Source of the DNA: Candidatus Bathyarchaeota archaeon
Lineage (GTDB): Archaea > Thermoproteota > Bathyarchaeia > TCS64 > B23
NCBI GenBank assembly: GCA_029259285.1
Contig: JAPDJB010000023.1
Span: 1 to 14,440, forward strand
DNA length: 14,440 nt
Reading direction: 5' to 3'
Shown: in pieces, positions 11,742 to 14,440 of the stretch
Position numbering within the stretch: the stretch's first letter is position 1
Layout of the letters: every line of letters begins with the position of its first letter
The notes under the pieces: generated by a model
Databases searched by the model: none
What the model saw: the letters and a program-made list of their open reading frames with translations, nothing else
Told to the model about the DNA's origin: nothing
Position numbers and translations under genes: made by a program

Positions 11742-12365
11742 ATGAGGCGGACGGCTGAGCTGGCTGCGACGGCGATCTTCAGCGCCATGGCCGTCGCCCT
11801 AACCCTGGCGAAGCTGACGGTTCCATACCCCCTCCTCCCATATCTCAAGTTCGACCTATCGGAGGTTCCGGTGACCATCGCCCTCCTCCTGATGGGCCCC
11901 CTATCTGGCTTGTCGGCCTCCGTCATCTACTGGCTGATCCTCACCCTCAGGGCTGGAGATGTCCTTGGACCTGCGATGAAGTTCGCCGCCGTCGCCTCCA
12001 TGATGTTGGGCTTCACCCTCGGCGCCCTCCTCTCCCGTAGGGCCGGAGGGGGCTTTAAGCTCTCCATGGTTGTCGGCCTCCTCCTCGGGGCCTTGACAAG
12101 GGTTTTGGTGATGTCCCTACTCAACTTCGTCATCCTCACCGTCGTCGCACCATATTACCTTGAGTTCGCCAAGCCCCTCTTGGCGTCCATCGGCCTTAGG
12201 GTGAGCGGAGACCTCGCAGCCCTCCTATGGGTTTTGGTGTTGACGGCCATCTACAACCTCCTCCACACCCTGTTGGCCGTGCTTCCAGCCTACCTCATCT
12301 CCGAGGCGGCGCTGAGGAGGACTCCTGGATTGCTGGGTGGGAGATGGCTGTGGGAGAAATTATAG
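11742..12365 (+). CDS. ECF transporter S component, RibU-like
   Basis: This is a 207-residue, very hydrophobic protein with about six membrane segments. It begins with a first helix carrying an AxxxA spacing (A11-A15), typical of S components that dock onto EcfT. The LKFDLSEVPVTIALLLMGPLSG stretch (35-56) resembles the FDFSDVP segment and GPLAG turn of RibU, the riboflavin-binding subunit, and NFVILTVVAPYY (128-139) lies where RibU has its late substrate contacts. S components capture a vitamin and share an energising EcfA/EcfT module, which is not in this window. The substrate is therefore inferred: riboflavin or another vitamin. The message appears leaderless. It sits between the carbamoyltransferase and a second S component, each with its own promoter. 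Confidence 0.8.
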   Translation: MRRTAELAATAIFSAMAVALTLAKLTVPYPLLPYLKFDLSEVPVTIALLLMGPLSGLSASVIYWLILTLRAGDVLGPAMKFAAVASMMLGFTLGALLSRRAGGGFKLSMVVGLLLGALTRVLVMSLLNFVILTVVAPYYLEFAKPLLASIGLRVSGDLAALLWVLVLTAIYNLLHTLLAVLPAYLISEAALRRTPGLLGGRWLWEKL

Positions 12366-12396
12366 ATTAAAGTTATATATTAGACAAAACTATAAT
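12359..12396. repeat. Inverted repeat ATTATAG-N24-CTATAAT centred on a TATA box
   Basis: Two perfect 7-bp arms (12359-12365 and 12390-12396) lie symmetrically around the TATA box at 12373-12380, with centres 31 bases apart, close to three helical turns. This suits a dimeric regulator. A/T richness makes chance possible. Confidence 0.35.
12373..12380 (+). promoter_or_regulatory. TATA box, leaderless promoter of the second S component
   Basis: TTATATAT is centred about 26 bases upstream of the ATG at 12402, where no Shine-Dalgarno is found. This is the clearest archaeal promoter in the window. Confidence 0.65.
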
Positions 12397-12401
12397 ATCT
12401 G

Positions 12402-12890
12402 ATGAGGCGGCTCATCGAGATAGCCCTCTGCGGAGTCATGGCAGCCCTCGTCTGCGTAGCGACGCTGCTCATACAGATTCCAACGCCGCCGACGAGGGGC
12501 TACATAAACGTTGGAGACGCCATGATAATGGTCTCAGCCCTCACCTTCGGCCCAATAGTCGGCGGCTTCGCCGGCGGCGTAGGCTCAGCATTGGCAGACA
12601 TACTCGGAGGATACGCCCACTGGGCACCCTTCACGCTTATAATAAAGGGGGTTGAGGGCATCATAGCTGGACTCATAGCCCGTAAATGGGGTTCGAGGAG
12701 CTCCATACTGCTCGCATGGATCATCGGATGTGGAGAGATGGTTCTAGGCTACTTCACCGTTGAGGCCCTCCTATACGGCGTCGGCCCAGCCCTCGTCGAG
12801 GTTCCAGGGAACACCTTCCAGATGATCGTGGGAGGGGTCGTCGGCATACCGATCTCGATTGCCATCAATAGGCGTATGCGGCTGGATTAG
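12402..12890 (+). CDS. ECF transporter S component (PF07155-like)
   Basis: The 162-residue membrane protein has about five to six helices. The signature RGYINVGDAMIMVSALTFGP (33-52) is followed by VGGFAGGVGSALADILGGYA, then APFTLIIKGVEGIIAGLIA. This order is typical of the PF07155 group of S components, which includes predicted hydroxymethylpyrimidine and riboflavin-type transporters. It would capture a vitamin or its precursor for import with a shared EcfA/EcfT module encoded elsewhere. It starts leaderless from a strong TATA box. Its stop lies 52 bases before the aminotransferase ATG. The exact ligand is not readable. Confidence 0.82.
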   Translation: MRRLIEIALCGVMAALVCVATLLIQIPTPPTRGYINVGDAMIMVSALTFGPIVGGFAGGVGSALADILGGYAHWAPFTLIIKGVEGIIAGLIARKWGSRSSILLAWIIGCGEMVLGYFTVEALLYGVGPALVEVPGNTFQMIVGGVVGIPISIAINRRMRLD

Positions 12891-12942
12891 CCTCACAGCA
12901 AAGGGGTTATCTACATAGCGGGGTTAGATGAGGGGAGGAACT

Positions 12943-14274
12943 ATGGAGGCGCCGAGGATCATCACACCTCCCCCAGGCCCAAAGTCGAGGGAGCTCCTCG
13001 AAAGACGAAACCGCTATGTGCCTCCAGGCGTCTATCTCGTGCTGCCCATCGCCGTGGAGAGGGCTGAGGGAGCCGTCATCAGAGACCTCGACGGGAACAC
13101 CTACATAGACTTCACCTCAGGCATAGGGGTCATGAACCTCGGCCACTGTAGAGCTGAGATCGTCGACGTCATCTGCCAGCAGGCGAGGAGGCTGATCCAC
13201 AGCTGCATCCACGTCGCAAACTATGAACCCTACATAGAGCTGGCGAGGAGATTGACGGAGATCACCCCAGGAGACTTTGAGAAGAGGGCTCTGCTGCTGA
13301 ACAGCGGCGCCGAGGCCGTTGAGAACGCCGTTAAGATCGTCCGACAACGCACTGGTCGACCTGGCATCATAAGCTTCGAGAACAGCTTCCATGGACGCAC
13401 CTACATGGCGATGACGCTGACGGGTAAGTGGGATCCCTATAAGGTGGGCTTCGCCCCCTTCGTCCCAGGCGTCTACATGGCGCCCTACGCCTACTGCTAT
13501 CGATGCCCCCTCCACCTTGAATACCCCGACTGTGGACTAGCCTGCGTGGAATACATAGAGAAGAAGATGCTCAAGACGAGGGTGAACCCGAAGGAAGTAG
13601 GAGCCATCATCGCGGAGCCGGTTCAGGGTGAGGGCGGCTTCGTGGCTCCGCCCTTGGACTACTTCAAGGAGCTGAGGAGACTCTGTGATGAGCATGGCTT
13701 CAAACTCATCATCGACGAGATCCAGACCGGCTTCGGCAGAACAGGTAGGCTCTGGGCCATAGAGCACTATGGCGTGGAACCCGATGTGATGGCGATTGCC
13801 AAGGCCCTTGCCTCGGGGCTGCCCCTCAGCGCCGTCGTCGGAAGCGAGGAGTTGATGGGCGGCGTCTATCCAGGCTCCCTGGGCGGAACCTATGGAGGCA
13901 ACCCCATCGCCTGCTCCGTCGCCTTGAAGGTCATAGAGATCATGCAACGTGAACACATCCCAGAGAGGGCGGCCAAGCTGGGAGTGGAGCTGAGGAGACG
14001 CCTGGAGGAGCTCCAGGAGAGGCATGAGATCATCGGCGATGTCAGGGGTTTAGGCCCAATGCTCGCCATAGAATTAGTTAAGGATCGAAAGACTAAGGAG
14101 CCATACGGTGAGGCTGCCTCGAAGGTCATCAAGGAGGCCCTATCCAGGGGGCTACTCCTCCTAAAGGCAGGCCTATATGGGAACTGCATAAGGCTGCATC
14201 CACCGCTGACGATAGAGGAGGAGCTCCTGGATAGGGGGATGAACATCCTCGACGAGGCCCTGAAAAGCCTCTAA
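12943..14274 (+). CDS. Class III PLP aminotransferase (4-aminobutyrate/omega-aminotransferase-like)
   Basis: This 443-residue enzyme has all class III features. The phosphate-binding NSGAEAVENA (120-129), the ring-stacking SFHGRT (148-153), D258 in LIIDEIQTGFGRTG and the PLP lysine K287 in AIAKALASGLPLSAV are present, and T316 in GGTYGGN completes the phosphate site. The opening PGPKSRELLERRNRYVPPGV is typical of archaeal GabT-like enzymes rather than ArgD. Such enzymes move an omega- or alpha-amino group to 2-oxoglutarate or pyruvate. A four-cysteine cluster (C185, C188, C197, C201) sits in the loop after the FHGRT region and may bind metal. I chose ATG 12943 because GGGAGG lies five bases upstream; ATG 12928 has no such site. 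Substrate candidates are GABA, beta-alanine, ornithine, or branched-chain amino acids as in archaeal racemases of this group. Confidence 0.9.
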   Translation: MEAPRIITPPPGPKSRELLERRNRYVPPGVYLVLPIAVERAEGAVIRDLDGNTYIDFTSGIGVMNLGHCRAEIVDVICQQARRLIHSCIHVANYEPYIELARRLTEITPGDFEKRALLLNSGAEAVENAVKIVRQRTGRPGIISFENSFHGRTYMAMTLTGKWDPYKVGFAPFVPGVYMAPYAYCYRCPLHLEYPDCGLACVEYIEKKMLKTRVNPKEVGAIIAEPVQGEGGFVAPPLDYFKELRRLCDEHGFKLIIDEIQTGFGRTGRLWAIEHYGVEPDVMAIAKALASGLPLSAVVGSEELMGGVYPGSLGGTYGGNPIACSVALKVIEIMQREHIPERAAKLGVELRRRLEELQERHEIIGDVRGLGPMLAIELVKDRKTKEPYGEAASKVIKEALSRGLLLLKAGLYGNCIRLHPPLTIEEELLDRGMNILDEALKSL

Positions 14275-14279
14275 CAAAC

Positions 14280-14284
14280 TTTTT
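14280..14284 (+). terminator. T-rich terminator after the aminotransferase
   Basis: A run of five T's, then CCCC and TTT, begins five bases after the aminotransferase stop and ends before the convergent gene's stop. It is a plausible archaeal T-tract terminator. Confidence 0.4.
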
Positions 14285-14291
14285 CCCCTTT

Positions 14292-14440
14292 CTAACCTCG
14301 CCAAACCCGGAAGATCAGCCAGAGGGGGATGTCACCTATCAGCAGGGAGATGAATAGGCCGATGGTTATGAGGAGCAGAAAGGGTAGAGTTGAGGAGACC
14401 CAGACCTCCCCGAGTCCGGCGGCCCTCAACTCCTCAAAGA
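14292..14440 (-). CDS. C-terminal fragment of a membrane protein, possibly an archaeal prepilin peptidase (A24)
   Basis: The minus-strand frame is open to the right edge and ends in TAG at 14292-14294, giving 48 complete codons. It reads FEELRAAGLGEVWVSSTLPF, then LLLITIGLFISLLIGDIP and a short basic tail ending WRG. The pattern of a charged loop, (V/I)WV-x3-LPF and a final membrane helix with G-(D/Y) resembles the end of archaeal prepilin/prearchaellin peptidases (FlaK/PibD type), which process pilin leaders in the membrane. The two catalytic Asp residues would lie outside the window, so this is a tentative call. It is convergent with the aminotransferase. Confidence 0.5.
   Translation of the reverse strand, partial: FEELRAAGLGEVWVSSTLPFLLLITIGLFISLLIGDIPLWLIFRVWRG

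Noticed and set aside
1..14440. CRISPR array, rRNA or transposase
   Set aside because: No regularly spaced repeats, no rRNA-like sequence and no transposase motif were found on either strand.

Overview
This window looks like chromosome from an archaeon of the Thermoproteota/TACK side, possibly a thermophilic Bathyarchaeia-like lineage. Lineage is inferred. The signs are: two tRNA genes without an encoded CCA, A/T-rich TATA-like boxes about 25-36 nt upstream of start codons, a mix of leaderless and Shine-Dalgarno starts, heavy AGG/ATA codon use, and archaeal families such as an ArlJ-like pilus platform, archaemetzincin, AbrB and Lrp-RAM small regulators, and a split inositol-phosphate cytidylyltransferase/CDP-alcohol transferase pair. 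No phage, insertion sequence or CRISPR array is visible.

Layout. 1-1355 (+) is the C-terminal part of an archaellum/type IV pilus membrane platform protein. 1297-2547 (-) holds small regulatory or zinc-binding genes: an AbrB protein, a stand-alone Lrp RAM domain, and a three-gene mini-operon (two Cys-rich proteins and a second AbrB of only 50 aa). 2628-3173 (+) is archaemetzincin, followed by tRNA-Gly(GCC) on the minus strand. 3321-6612 (-) is a compact operon: inositol-1-phosphate cytidylyltransferase-like protein, CDP-alcohol phosphatidyltransferase, GT-B glycosyltransferase and an archaeal methyltransferase. 6749-7409 (+) is a decayed archaeal ATPase pseudogene, followed by tRNA-Leu(UAG). 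7530-9079 (-) is gcvT-gcvH of the glycine cleavage system, and 9124-9291 (-) is a small zinc ribbon protein.

The right half reads mostly forward. A 130-aa three-TM protein (9361-9753) strongly resembles eukaryotic oligosaccharyltransferase subunit OSTC/DC2 (Ost3/6 membrane domain). It is followed by a beta-hydroxyacid dehydrogenase, an ornithine-carbamoyltransferase-family enzyme with an altered substrate pocket, two ECF transporter S components each with its own leaderless promoter, and a class III aminotransferase with a four-cysteine cluster. The window ends inside a convergent membrane gene resembling the C-terminus of an archaeal prepilin peptidase.

How the genes may work together. The 3321-6612 operon probably builds a phosphodiester of inositol or a related alcohol: either the thermoprotective solute di-myo-inositol phosphate, perhaps glycosylated, or a lipid/glycan headgroup. 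The dehydrogenase, carbamoyltransferase and omega-aminotransferase could handle an amino-acid or polyamine substrate through a semialdehyde, or could be partly ordinary arginine metabolism. The most interesting items are the OSTC-like protein, the carbamoyltransferase with D-to-N and N-to-W changes at the ornithine site, and the CDP-alcohol transferase whose catalytic motif is one residue short.
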